Shown piece after piece: positions 1-9,000 of a DNA stretch of 64,000 bases (position 1 is its first letter; each line of letters starts with the position of its first letter). A model generated the notes under the pieces. The model did not search any database. It saw nothing but the letters and a program-made list of their open reading frames with translations, and was not told where the DNA came from. Both the position numbers and the translations under genes were made by a program. Origin of the DNA: JBMORL01 sp049322335 (GTDB lineage Bacteria; Bacteroidota; Bacteroidia; Flavobacteriales_D; UBA2798); assembly GCA_049322335.1 (NCBI GenBank), contig JBMORL010000036.1:82494-146493 (forward strand), written 5' to 3'.

Positions 1-33
1 TCTTCCGTTTTAAAATTTTTTCTGATTGAAAAT

Positions 34-66
34 AAAATCCCGTTTCTTTTGAGGCGGGATTTTTTT
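34..66 (-). terminator. Rho-independent terminator after the ABC permease
   Basis: A 9-bp perfect stem (34-42 with 55-63) and a 12-base loop lie directly after the permease stop at 65. Read on the minus strand the stem is followed by TTTTATTTT. T-rich tails on both sides mean it could also act on transcription entering from the left. Confidence 0.8.
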
Positions 67-1339
67 ATCTCTGCACATCATCCACCATACGCGTATCCAA
101 TGCATCGCGCAATCCGTTTCCAACGAGCATAAAAGCAAGCACCATAATTACTGTTACCAGTCCGGGAACAATAGCCAGGAAAGATAATTCGGGATTATCA
201 ATGAATTCACGGTGGCGTGCCAGCATTTCGCCCCATGATGGCATAGGCGGCTGCACTCCTACTCCAAGAAAACTAAGTCCGCTTTCTATCAGAATCGCAG
301 AAGCAAAATTGGCAGCAGAAATTACAATCACAGGACCCATTACATTGGGTAAAATATGTTTGGAAATGATTCTCATGGAGCGATATCCCAATGCACGTCC
401 CGCTTCCACAAATTCTTTTTCGCGAATGCTCATCACCTGTCCCCGAACAATACGCGCCACTTCCACCCACATAGTCAATCCCACGGCAACAAATACCTGC
501 CAGAATCCTTTATCTAACGCCAGGGTGACTGCTATTACAAGCAGCAACGTGGGAATAGACCACACCACATTAATCAGCCACATCACCACATCGTCAATCC
601 AGCCGCGGAAAAATCCTGCTATGGCTCCGAGAGAAATACCGATAACAAGTGAGATTAAAACAGAAATCAAACCCACCGAAAGCGAAACAATAGTTCCTGC
701 CTGCAAACGGCTCAGCACATCACGTCCCAGTAAATCTGTTCCCAGCCAATAAGTTTTTTGAATAAGATTATTTTCCTCAATCTCTTTTTGCATTTCGGTA
801 ATGGAAGTCTGAATATGATTATTGTACACATCATAAAAAGAAACATTGCCTTTATTATCTTTAGTGAAGCGGTGATTAACATGCAGCGGATACAACACAT
901 CCACCAACAGGTAGGGAATTTCTATTTCCTTGAAAGAATTTTTATTTCTTATATCGCCAAGATATTCTTTTACATAAATAAATTCCCCTTCAAAACGATA
1001 ATCGGAAATGGAAACGAGTTTGTATTCTTTATCCGTTCCTCCAAAAAACATCAGTCGCCAGAAACTTTTCGGGTCGGTTTCGAGGTTGATGCGCACTTTC
1101 AGCATTTTTACACTAAAGCCGGGTTGTTTTAATTTCAGGTCGATGTTCTGGTTGTCGGAATGAAGTGTTTTATCGAAACGGATATTGGCACCAAGAATGG
1201 AGATCACGCAAAAGAAAATGATCACCCACAACCCAAACATGGCGGGTTTGTTTTTTTTCAGTCGTTTCCACGCGATCTTTGACAGCGACCGTGAAACTTC
1301 TTCTTCTTTTTCTTTTTTATTTACTCTTCTCCAAAACAT
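65..1339 (-). CDS. ABC transporter permease, oligopeptide/dipeptide (OppC/DppC) type
   Basis: This is an inner-membrane subunit of a peptide- or nickel-type ABC importer, 424 residues. The first transmembrane segment is near residue 40. The BPD_transp_1 core fills the C-terminal half and carries the EAA coupling loop (EAGRALGYRSMRIISKHILPN region), where the ATPase docks. About 150 residues, probably periplasmic, separate the first membrane segment from the core; typical OppC proteins have a much shorter loop and are about 300 residues, so this is a long variant. It is the last gene of a minus-strand run, 7 bases after the glycosyltransferase. No partner permease or binding protein lies beside it; a dual ATPase of the same family is at 39224-41032. 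The substrate cannot be read from sequence. Confidence 0.9.
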   Translation of the reverse strand: MFWRRVNKKEKEEEVSRSLSKIAWKRLKKNKPAMFGLWVIIFFCVISILGANIRFDKTLHSDNQNIDLKLKQPGFSVKMLKVRINLETDPKSFWRLMFFGGTDKEYKLVSISDYRFEGEFIYVKEYLGDIRNKNSFKEIEIPYLLVDVLYPLHVNHRFTKDNKGNVSFYDVYNNHIQTSITEMQKEIEENNLIQKTYWLGTDLLGRDVLSRLQAGTIVSLSVGLISVLISLVIGISLGAIAGFFRGWIDDVVMWLINVVWSIPTLLLVIAVTLALDKGFWQVFVAVGLTMWVEVARIVRGQVMSIREKEFVEAGRALGYRSMRIISKHILPNVMGPVIVISAANFASAILIESGLSFLGVGVQPPMPSWGEMLARHREFIDNPELSFLAIVPGLVTVIMVLAFMLVGNGLRDALDTRMVDDVQR

Positions 1340-1346
1340 GTTTCAT

Positions 1347-2450
1347 TCATTTCCATTCCGCTTTTTTTGATACCAGGGCAGCCAAAGCCACAACAGGCAC
1401 ATAAAAAAGATGGAAGAAAAAGGCGGGTACAAAATACCACAGTGAAGCCGAAGCCCCCAACACCCTTCCAGTCAAAAATAGCAACAAAAAGTCAATGGCA
1501 GCTTTGGCCCCCAGTGAAATAGACAAAAGGGCAAAATGAGCATGGTATACCGGCAAAAGCAGGAGACCGGCAATGCAGCCCAGGGGAATAAGGACTGTTA
1601 AAATGGCCACAAAAAGAGGGAAAAAACGGTGGTATCGTTTTGCTTTTTCTCCCCAGCGAAGGTGTTGACTGAGAAAGGCAGAAACCGAATAAGACGGGGT
1701 GGTTTGCACTGCAGTTTCAGGCGAAACGGAAAAATCAATGGCTTCTTTTCCTAAATCATCTGCCATACGAAACATCAGGAAAACATCATCACCGCTTTTT
1801 TCATGCAAATGTCCTTTATATTTACCCGTGGCGTAAAAATCTTTTTTTCTGAATGCAAGATTGGCTCCGCTGCACATCAGCGGCCACCCCATCCTCATCG
1901 TCCCTGCCGACACAGCAGTTAATGACAACTGGTCGAGTTGCTGAATGTGTTCAAAAAAAGAGGATGGTTTTTTTATCAGCACAGTTCCTGCTGCCATTTT
2001 TATTTTTTCGTTACCAAAAGCAGCGGCCATTTTAGACAACCATTCCCGGTGATGAACACAGTCAGCATCAGTAGTGAAAATTATTTCTCCGGACGCTTCG
2101 TTAATTCCTTTCAGCAGGGCCTGTTTTTTTCCGTAACAACCTTCTTCACTTTCTGTCCATTTTATTTTCCCGGGAAACTGCTGAATGTATTTTTCTGCTA
2201 TTTCTTTTGTCCTGTCGGAAGAATGATCGTTTGCAATAATAATCTCGTAATCGGGATGACGCTGTGCTAACAATGAAGGAATAACTATATCCAGATTTTT
2301 TTCTTCATTTCTCACCGGCAGAATAACAGATACGCGAAAATTTTTTTTTCCCTGTTCGGCTGGTTTTTTGAAAAATCCAGCAATGGAAATGAGTATCAGT
2401 AAAACATAAACTGAAACCAAAATGATCAATATCCATCCGAAAAACACCAT
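1347..2450 (-). CDS. Membrane-bound family 2 glycosyltransferase
   Basis: The protein has 367 residues. An N-terminal membrane anchor (about 4-27) precedes a GT2 catalytic domain (about 40-280), and three or so hydrophobic segments close the C-terminus. Visible motifs are VSVILPVRNEEKN at the nucleotide-binding start, TDADC as the DxD metal site, GDD before the acceptor region, and QHLRWGEKAKRY, the QxxRW motif of processive-type GT2 enzymes. It probably transfers a sugar from a nucleotide sugar to a lipid or envelope glycan on the cytoplasmic face. It starts 2 bases after the flippase-like gene ends, so the two are probably co-transcribed and may handle the same lipid-linked product. The sugar is unknown. 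Confidence 0.9.
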   Translation of the reverse strand: MVFFGWILIILVSVYVLLILISIAGFFKKPAEQGKKNFRVSVILPVRNEEKNLDIVIPSLLAQRHPDYEIIIANDHSSDRTKEIAEKYIQQFPGKIKWTESEEGCYGKKQALLKGINEASGEIIFTTDADCVHHREWLSKMAAAFGNEKIKMAAGTVLIKKPSSFFEHIQQLDQLSLTAVSAGTMRMGWPLMCSGANLAFRKKDFYATGKYKGHLHEKSGDDVFLMFRMADDLGKEAIDFSVSPETAVQTTPSYSVSAFLSQHLRWGEKAKRYHRFFPLFVAILTVLIPLGCIAGLLLLPVYHAHFALLSISLGAKAAIDFLLLFLTGRVLGASASLWYFVPAFFFHLFYVPVVALAALVSKKAEWK

Positions 2451-2452
2451 AA

Positions 2453-3439
2453 TTATATCCTGGCAAAAGGTTGCGTGATCTTTGAAGAAGAAACGATAAT
2501 AGCGCCAATCAGTGCGGGAAGAGCGAGATTAAAAATCCAGATAATGAGTGAGGCGAAAATAATTTTCAGGTCGGCTTCGGGGTTGCCGCCCAACAGCAAA
2601 ACCGCTACCAGTTCGCGAACACCCAGTTTTCCGGCAATAAGTGAAGGAAGAAAAAACGAAATGAGATAAATAACCGAAACCCCCAGGAAAAGATAAAACC
2701 AATCATCGCTTACGCCTGTTTGCCACAGCACAAAAACAAAAGAAGTGCAGAAAAAAACATAACGAAAAAGCGACCAGCTGAAAAACCGCAGCTTTTCCTG
2801 TAAGGGCCAGGAAATAAATTCTGATATTTTATCCATTCCGAAAATCGTTTTATTTTTCATTTTATCCCTGAAAAAATTACTGAATACGAAATATCCCGCC
2901 ACACATGCAGCTATAACAAACACAACGGGAAACAGAATATAAGCGGAGTTCCATTCCCAGCGCGGATCATAATAAAAATACAACATCAGAATAAAGGCAA
3001 TCACACCTGCCAGCAGCGTGGTGAAAGTTTGAAACAGTGACGAGTAAAAAAACACAGCCAGTGCCGGTTTTTTATTTTCTGTTCCCAGTTTCAGCCAGCG
3101 CCCCACTACATCTCCTGCACGTGCCGGTGTAACAAAACCTACGGCCAGCCCGGATAGCACTGCCTTCAATGAATCGCGGGGTGAAAGATGAATGGTATTT
3201 TCCATCATATTTTTCCATTTCATCGCTTCACACCACCAGTTGAGAAAAGAAAAAAACAAAAGGAATAACACCATTATCAGCACATCTTTCCAGCCATTTT
3301 CTGTAAAAAATAGTTCGTAAAACTGAACAATGGAGGCATCATGTATGCGCTGATAAATAAACCAGACACATAATAACAAAACCGCTGCTTTAAACAGCAA
3401 CAATAAAATTGAGTTTATATTTGTAAGGTGAGGTCTCAA
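2453..3439 (-). CDS. Lysylphosphatidylglycerol-synthase/UPF0104-type membrane protein (flippase-like)
   Basis: A polytopic membrane protein with about eight hydrophobic segments and the family motif TPARAGDVVGRWLKLG near one third of the length. It belongs to the UPF0104/AglD-like transmembrane family, which includes the flippase half of MprF. A TTG start at 3439 (about 328 residues) is chosen: a longer frame runs to 3598 but would lie antisense over ruvC, and a TAnnTTTG element (TATTTTTG, 3448-3455 on the complement) sits 8 bases upstream. This leaves little or no leader. The start overlaps the first 12 bases of ruvC head-to-head. The next gene is a membrane GT2, suggesting glycolipid synthesis or translocation. 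The transported lipid is inferred only. Confidence 0.75.
   Translation of the reverse strand: MRPHLTNINSILLLLFKAAVLLLCVWFIYQRIHDASIVQFYELFFTENGWKDVLIMVLFLLFFSFLNWWCEAMKWKNMMENTIHLSPRDSLKAVLSGLAVGFVTPARAGDVVGRWLKLGTENKKPALAVFFYSSLFQTFTTLLAGVIAFILMLYFYYDPRWEWNSAYILFPVVFVIAACVAGYFVFSNFFRDKMKNKTIFGMDKISEFISWPLQEKLRFFSWSLFRYVFFCTSFVFVLWQTGVSDDWFYLFLGVSVIYLISFFLPSLIAGKLGVRELVAVLLLGGNPEADLKIIFASLIIWIFNLALPALIGAIIVSSSKITQPFARI
3416..3423 (+). promoter_or_regulatory. -7 element (TATATTTG) for ruvC
   Basis: TATATTTG matches the Bacteroidota -7 consensus TAnnTTTG. Only four bases separate it from the GTG start of ruvC, so the transcript is predicted to be leaderless. Confidence 0.65.
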
Positions 3440-4012
3440 ACGATATCCAAAAATACTCTTTATAGCCCTGAGCGCATAATCCTGGGGCTTGATCCGGGAA
3501 CAAATATCATGGGATACGGTATCATTGGTGCAGCTGGCAAAAAAATGAAGCTGGCTGAACTGGGAGTGATGAATATGTCGAAGCTGGACGACCATCACCT
3601 GAAGCTAAAAATGATCTTTGAGCAAACACTCGGGCTGATTGAACAGCATAAACCCGATGAAATAGCCATTGAAGCGCCTTTCTTTGGCAAAAACGTGCAA
3701 TCCATGCTTAAGCTCGGAAGAGCGCAGGGCGTAGCTATTGCGGCCGGATTATTCAGAAATATTCCGGTAACAGAATATTCTCCCCGTAAAATAAAACAAT
3801 CTATTACCGGCAATGGAAACGCTTCCAAGGAACAGGTGTCGGGAATGATCTGCAAACTGCTTTCTTTATCTGAAAAACCCAAATACCTTGATTCCACTGA
3901 TGCGCTGGCTGTAGCGATGTGTCACTATTTTCAGCGCGGCACAACAACCAATGAAAAAAACTACGGGGGCTGGAAAGGGTTTCTGAAAGAAAATCCGGGA
4001 AGGAAAAAATAA
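3428..4012 (+). CDS. ruvC: Crossover junction endodeoxyribonuclease RuvC
   Basis: RuvC is the Holliday-junction resolvase that cuts symmetrically across four-way junctions delivered by RuvAB. The protein has 194 residues and shows the family landmarks in order: GLDPGTNIMGYG with the first catalytic Asp (D22), IAIEAPFFGKN with catalytic Glu (E82), the SPRKIKQSITGNGNASKEQV segment that approaches DNA, and DSTDALAVAMCHYF with the last acidic pair. The start is a GTG, because no ATG precedes the catalytic DPGT segment. Its stop directly abuts the end of the convergent HIT gene. Confidence 0.95.
   Translation: MRSQTISKNTLYSPERIILGLDPGTNIMGYGIIGAAGKKMKLAELGVMNMSKLDDHHLKLKMIFEQTLGLIEQHKPDEIAIEAPFFGKNVQSMLKLGRAQGVAIAAGLFRNIPVTEYSPRKIKQSITGNGNASKEQVSGMICKLLSLSEKPKYLDSTDALAVAMCHYFQRGTTTNEKNYGGWKGFLKENPGRKK
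3448..3455 (-). promoter_or_regulatory. -7 element (TATTTTTG) for the flippase-like gene
   Basis: The complement reads TATTTTTG, again TAnnTTTG. It lies inside the ruvC coding sequence and points left. Its predicted start site falls at the TTG codon at 3439. Confidence 0.55.
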
Positions 4013-4402
4013 TCAGGCGTTACGTATTGCTGCAGCGATGGAAGCGAGTTCTTCCTGTGATAATTGCAGCTTGGGACGGGTAAAGTTCAGGTCATCGGAA
4101 GAACGGATAGGCACCAGGTGAATATGCGCATGCGGAACTTCGAGCCCGATTACTGAAATACCTATTCTTTCGCAGGGACAAACTTTCCTGATTTTTGCCG
4201 CAACGGTTTTTGAAAAAACAAGTATTTCTGATAATTCTTCATCACTCATCTCAAAAATGTAATCGGTTTCTTTTTTAGGAACCACCAGTGTATGGCCTTT
4301 TACCAGCGGGAAAATGTCGAGGAAAGCGATAAATTTTTCGTTTTCCAACACTTTATGACAGGGGATTTCACCGGCAATGATGCGTGAAAAAAGCGATGCC
4401 AT
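4013..4402 (-). CDS. HIT-family nucleotide-binding protein
   Basis: A 129-residue cytoplasmic protein of the histidine-triad (Hint-like) branch, which hydrolyses nucleoside phosphoramidates or adenylates. The triad HAHIHLVP (HxHxH followed by two hydrophobics) is near residue 100, and the N-terminal FSRIIAGEIPCHKVLE and GHTLVVPKKE are typical. Its ATG overlaps the greA stop by one base (TGATG), so it is translationally coupled to greA, a common Bacteroidota pairing. The natural substrate is not known. Confidence 0.93.
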   Translation of the reverse strand: MASLFSRIIAGEIPCHKVLENEKFIAFLDIFPLVKGHTLVVPKKETDYIFEMSDEELSEILVFSKTVAAKIRKVCPCERIGISVIGLEVPHAHIHLVPIRSSDDLNFTRPKLQLSQEELASIAAAIRNA

Positions 4403-4875
4403 CAGCGGGAAATGTCAAGGATTTCGAATGTCATTACACCAGCAGGAGTTTTTACTTCCGCTTTTTCTCCTTTGGCTTTTCCCATCAATCCTTTTCCAAT
4501 AGGCGAATCGATAGATATTTTTCCTTCTTTGAGATTGGCTTCATTTTCGGCCACCAGTGTATAGGAAAATGTAGCATTGTTGGCTACATTTTTAATTTTC
4601 ACTTTCGAGAGGATAAATACTTTTGACGTATCTACTTTTGTTTCATCAATCTCCCTTGAGTTGGCAATAATATCTTCCAGTTTGGCAATTTTCATTTCCA
4701 GCAATCCCTGCGCTTCTTTGGCGGCATCATATTCTGCATTTTCTGAAAGATCGCCTTTATCCCTGGCTTCCGCGATTTGTGCAGAGATACGGGGACGCTC
4801 CACGGTCTTCATTTGATGAAGTTCGTCTTTAAGTTTTTGTAGTCCTTCTTTGGTAAGGTAAGTTATCTGAGCCAT
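4402..4875 (-). CDS. greA: Transcription elongation factor GreA
   Basis: GreA enters the RNA polymerase secondary channel and stimulates cleavage of backtracked transcripts. The 157-residue length is standard. The N-terminal half is the coiled-coil finger, including RISAQIAEARDKGDLSENAEYDAAKEAQ with the acidic tip residues (D and E of GDLSENAEYDAAK). The C-terminal FKBP-like domain carries SPIGKGLMGKAKGEKAEVKTPAG. It leads a two-gene operon with the HIT protein. Confidence 0.97.
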   Translation of the reverse strand: MAQITYLTKEGLQKLKDELHQMKTVERPRISAQIAEARDKGDLSENAEYDAAKEAQGLLEMKIAKLEDIIANSREIDETKVDTSKVFILSKVKIKNVANNATFSYTLVAENEANLKEGKISIDSPIGKGLMGKAKGEKAEVKTPAGVMTFEILDISR

Positions 4876-4906
4876 AGCAATCAGTTTGATGTGGGGACAA
4901 AAAAAT

Positions 4907-4933
4907 ACGAATCCCCAAATTTCGGGGATTCGT
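4907..4933 (-). terminator. Terminator of the PorV/PorQ operon
   Basis: A 10-bp perfect stem (4907-4916 with 4924-4933) and a 7-base loop are followed on the minus strand by ATTTTTTTG. It lies between the barrel gene stop at 4957 and greA. Confidence 0.85.
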
Positions 4934-4956
4934 TTTACTATGTAAAATTAAAAAAT

Positions 4957-6030
4957 TTATTTGATATCGATACGAATACCAATGTTGTGTGTTCCATTGA
5001 AGGGATTGGTAAAACGGTAGCCATAATCAATAGCTATATGGTTTCCTTTTTCACCGGCAATCCAGTCGATTGATACACCAGCGGTAGGGCCATTAAAGGC
5101 ATTGGAGCTAACTCCCAGTTCCTTGCTCAGAAGTCCTTTTTCATAAACATATCCTGCACGGGCATTAAAAGAAGCTTTTTTAAGCGTGTAGCCATAATCC
5201 ACACCTATTCTCCACTGATCTTTTGAAAAAGAATTGGATCCATAGGAACCAGCCAGGGTAAGTTTTTGTGTTTCACCCAGCAGGAAATCATACGATGCAC
5301 CGATATTGAGCTGAGAGGGCATTTCAAATTTATTTGTCCTTTGTTCGGTAGTAATCTGCGCTCCTGTAGCTACAATCTGGCTAAGTACTGAAAAACCATC
5401 ACCTTCATATACCATTGGAGGCCCAACATTTTTCAGTGTGATACCCATTTTTATCTGGTCTTTTTCACCGGTTACGTAACGGATACCGGCATCAAATGCA
5501 ATTCCACCGGCCTTGGCATTACTTATACCCTCATTTACTGCTTTTACGGTAAATCCTCCATAAATGCTATTAGAAAATTCTTTGGCATAAGAAAGTCCGA
5601 TAACCATGTAACGGGGAGAGAAAGTTCCGATATTTCCCTCGGGAAGATCTTCGGTGGTAATGTCTATATCACCAAACCCCATTGACATAAAACTCAAACC
5701 CAGAACACTGGTTTCACCAATGCGTTGGGCAAGTCCCAATGAATTAACATTGATACCAGACCCGGCCAGCCAGCTGGAACGCACAAAGTTAATTTCGGTT
5801 TTAGGTGTAAAGGCAAGACCCGCTACGTTGATGAATGTAGCTTCAATACCTGTGGTATATGCTACACCGGCATCACCCATAGCTGCACTGCGCGCCCAGG
5901 GATTAATCAAAAGTTCGGTTGCACCTGCTGATCCAACCCGGTCTTCGTTTCCGGCAAAAGAACCGGTAGCAGAAAATGCTGCTACCAGGCTCATTGCAAT
6001 TATTTTATTTTTCATGTTCATCTTATTCAA
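4957..6030 (-). CDS. PorV/PorQ-family outer-membrane beta-barrel protein
   Basis: The protein has 357 residues with a clear signal peptide (MKNKIIAMSLVAAFSATGSFA). The mature N-terminus has GSAGATELLINPWARSAAMGDAGVAY, the conserved opening of PorV/PorQ (UPF0164-like) barrels, followed by alternating beta strands and an IGIRIDIK C-terminus. PorV shuttles type IX secretion substrates from the translocon to the attachment complex and PorQ has a related role; which function applies here is not visible. It is the third gene of an operon whose second gene encodes a cargo with a T9SS-type C-terminal domain, so a dedicated role for that cargo is plausible. The start may be the first ATG or MKNK five codons in. 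Confidence 0.88.
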   Translation of the reverse strand: MNKMNMKNKIIAMSLVAAFSATGSFAGNEDRVGSAGATELLINPWARSAAMGDAGVAYTTGIEATFINVAGLAFTPKTEINFVRSSWLAGSGINVNSLGLAQRIGETSVLGLSFMSMGFGDIDITTEDLPEGNIGTFSPRYMVIGLSYAKEFSNSIYGGFTVKAVNEGISNAKAGGIAFDAGIRYVTGEKDQIKMGITLKNVGPPMVYEGDGFSVLSQIVATGAQITTEQRTNKFEMPSQLNIGASYDFLLGETQKLTLAGSYGSNSFSKDQWRIGVDYGYTLKKASFNARAGYVYEKGLLSKELGVSSNAFNGPTAGVSIDWIAGEKGNHIAIDYGYRFTNPFNGTHNIGIRIDIK

Positions 6031-6054
6031 AAGTAAAACTTAACTGGTTTTTGA

Positions 6055-9000
6055 TTAGAAACTTTGCAGGTCTGGCGGACGCAATGCCCCGAACCATTTA
6101 AGTATTCTTTCTCCTACTCCCGGAACATCCACATGTATAATATACACACCGCTGGCGATCGGAATACCTGCCTGGTTTTTCAAATCCCAGTCGATAGACG
6201 TAATCGGAGAGTCTTTTGTGAATGTTCTTACAAGCTGCCCGTTTACACTGAAAATTTTGATCGTACATTGTTCGGGCAGGTTAACAATTTTCACACGTGT
6301 GTCTACCCTGTTTTTCTCGTATGAGCTGTATGCATAATACGGATTGGGTACAACGTTTATGAGTTCGAGCGTAGAGTCAGCGCTTGTTTCATCATTGGTT
6401 ACAACAGCCAGGTTATCCAGTGAGAATTTATATAACGGCCTCCAGCCATTGGTAGCTGCAGTAGTGTCTGCTACGTTAGGAGTAGCAAAATTGGTAGAAT
6501 ATCTTTCATATTTCTTACCCACTCTTACCTTGATACGTACATCAGTAGGGAACTGTGAAGGATCATTAAAATTATATCCTGCTTCCAGCATAGGCACCAT
6601 TACCCAACGGCAGGAGCGCCATACACGGATGTAGTTTCCTGCATTGATAGTATTAGCAGTATAATTGGTATACATCAGGCGATCATGAATAAATTGTCCT
6701 GTTCCGTCATAGGCAATCATCATAGAAGGACTGATGGTAAAATCTTTGTTCCTGTTTTGGAATACATAGATATAGTGTTTTCCACCGAACAAAGGTTCAC
6801 CCAAACCGGTAGCAAGACGGTTAGTGGGATTAAATTTCATATCCCTGCCGTTTTCTCCTGCCAGCCAGGAATCTTCACCAAAGGCCATATTTAAACGCTC
6901 ACCCGATTCAAGGTCAATAGCGTATCCGGGGAACCAACCCATTCCATAGGGTTGTGCTCCGCCAAAATCTCCTTCTGCGGGATTATATCCCACATCACCT
7001 GCTTTTAACCCGTTCTTATCCACCGAAGGTGATCTTCTGAGTCGTTGTTTTTTAGCAGAGTTTTGTGCCAGCAATTGCTCATCTCCCATTTCAACCACAG
7101 GACAACGGGTCCATTTTGATTTATCGGAAGTGAAAACAATATCAATACTGTTCATGGTTTCCAACTGGTCAGCATTACGCGTATTGCCAAATTCCCTGGC
7201 AATGGGTGAACCGTTAGCATATTCCCTGTTATCACTATCAACATCATTACTTACCGCACAGAGATAATAAGGAGCAATAATTCCTTCCAGTAATGTTTCA
7301 TAAGTTTCTTCATCATCCAATCCCAGCCAGTCGTTATAAACGCAAGGATCGTTATAAACATCAGGATAAAGTGTTGCATTACAAGCCTGGTTTTGTGTTC
7401 CGCAGCGTATCCAGTTTTCTGCATTCAATCCCTCGCCATCTTTAACACCGGTAAGCCATCTTTTTGATGAGTCGGCATAAATAATATCAGCTGAAATTAA
7501 CGGAGGAAGATTCTGCAGTCCTTTTGGAGTATAGGTTACCTGTTTTATTTCTATAGAAATTCCCAGGTCGAGGATCAGTTTTTCTTCACCGAAATCGATT
7601 GTTTTATCAGAGCTTACAGAATAAGTTCCCGGTGAATAGGTGGTGCCGTTTATTGTTACTGTAGACAGATTTGTTAATGTCCAATCCGATCCATTTAATG
7701 AAGTAACAGGAGTTCCGGGATTAAATCTTACTTCAAACTGTCCGGCTATAACTGCAAGAGGATCTACTACCTTAACATTAATTGGTCCTTTTCCTCCCTG
7801 GTAAGTAGCTTCTGCTACCTGGAAGTTGGTTATTATTTGGCTTTCGGTAGCTGAAGTCAGATCAAGGTAAATATTTCCATTTCCTTGTCCTTCTATTCTT
7901 GTAATTTCAGGTCCATCACCATAGTTGGAAAACTGGGCTGTTCCACCTGCTTCGGGAACGGGAATATGCGGTATAGCAGAATAAGCTTTTATTGCACCGG
8001 TAGCGGCCAAACGGCTTTCGATATAAGGAACTTTTTGTCCATCGAGAGCGCTTGGATCGGTTTGGTCGTATTCCTTATATTCATTATAGGCATAAGAAAC
8101 AGCCATATAATAATAGGTTTTGTGATTGATCAGGCGGGCTTGTGTAAACGCATCATTTTGGAAACGGAAACTGTGTTTTATTCCGGCATCTGAACCATTC
8201 ACCATTTCATAGGGAACAAGCTGACCGAGATCTTCATCTTTCACAAAATTAATCAATCTCGCAACGCTATCCTGGATATCACATTGTCCTACAAGGCGTG
8301 CTTTATCAGGATCATACAAATCAGCAGAAGAAACGGTTTCGTCTTTCAACTGATAGATTTTATATCCCTGGAAACGATAGCTTGATAAACTATCCTGTTC
8401 TGCCTGCGTTAATCCGGTAGCCACCGAAGTAGGAAGAATAATGAATGGATCTTTTTCTATATAATCCTCATTTGCATTGTTGGAGTTAGCAGGATTAGAT
8501 ACATAAAGAACGATTTCGCGGTCAAGTTCCTGGGCAGTAATATCCGGTGCATGCGGACCATCAAGAATTTTAAAGCAGTTATCAAACAACGCCTGTGCTT
8601 TATCGTCAGCGAGACGTAACAATTCCACTGACTGGAAAGAGTTTCCTGAAGCGGCACGTGCATATACGACCCCTACTGTAATATTATTTTTTTGACCAGG
8701 TGTAAGTGTAAATGGTCCGGCTGATTGCATAAAACGTCTGTCTGCCGGAACGTTTCCTTCACTCACTTCATCCCAGGGAACGGTAACTACAGGAATTCCT
8801 TCTGTACCCCAGTTCAGCGGATCTGAATCACCCGGGAACATGTAATCACATTCTACTAATCCGTTAGCAATTGCTCCGGGAGATGTTTGATAAGCAGTAC
8901 CTCCATAATAGAATGGGGTTCCATCCAACCAAATACCGCGCAAATATCTGTAATAGTCGTTTGCGTCATTGGGTTCTCCCTGTGCAGGGCTGGGGGTTAC

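Noticed and set aside
201..752. A 183-codon open frame on the plus strand opposite the ABC permease
   Set aside because: It is the complement of a conserved permease domain, has no family similarity and no promoter; a shadow frame.
3440..3598. N-terminal extension of the flippase-like protein
   Set aside because: It would run antisense over the conserved ruvC start and has no membrane or family character; the TTG at 3439 next to a -7 element is preferred.
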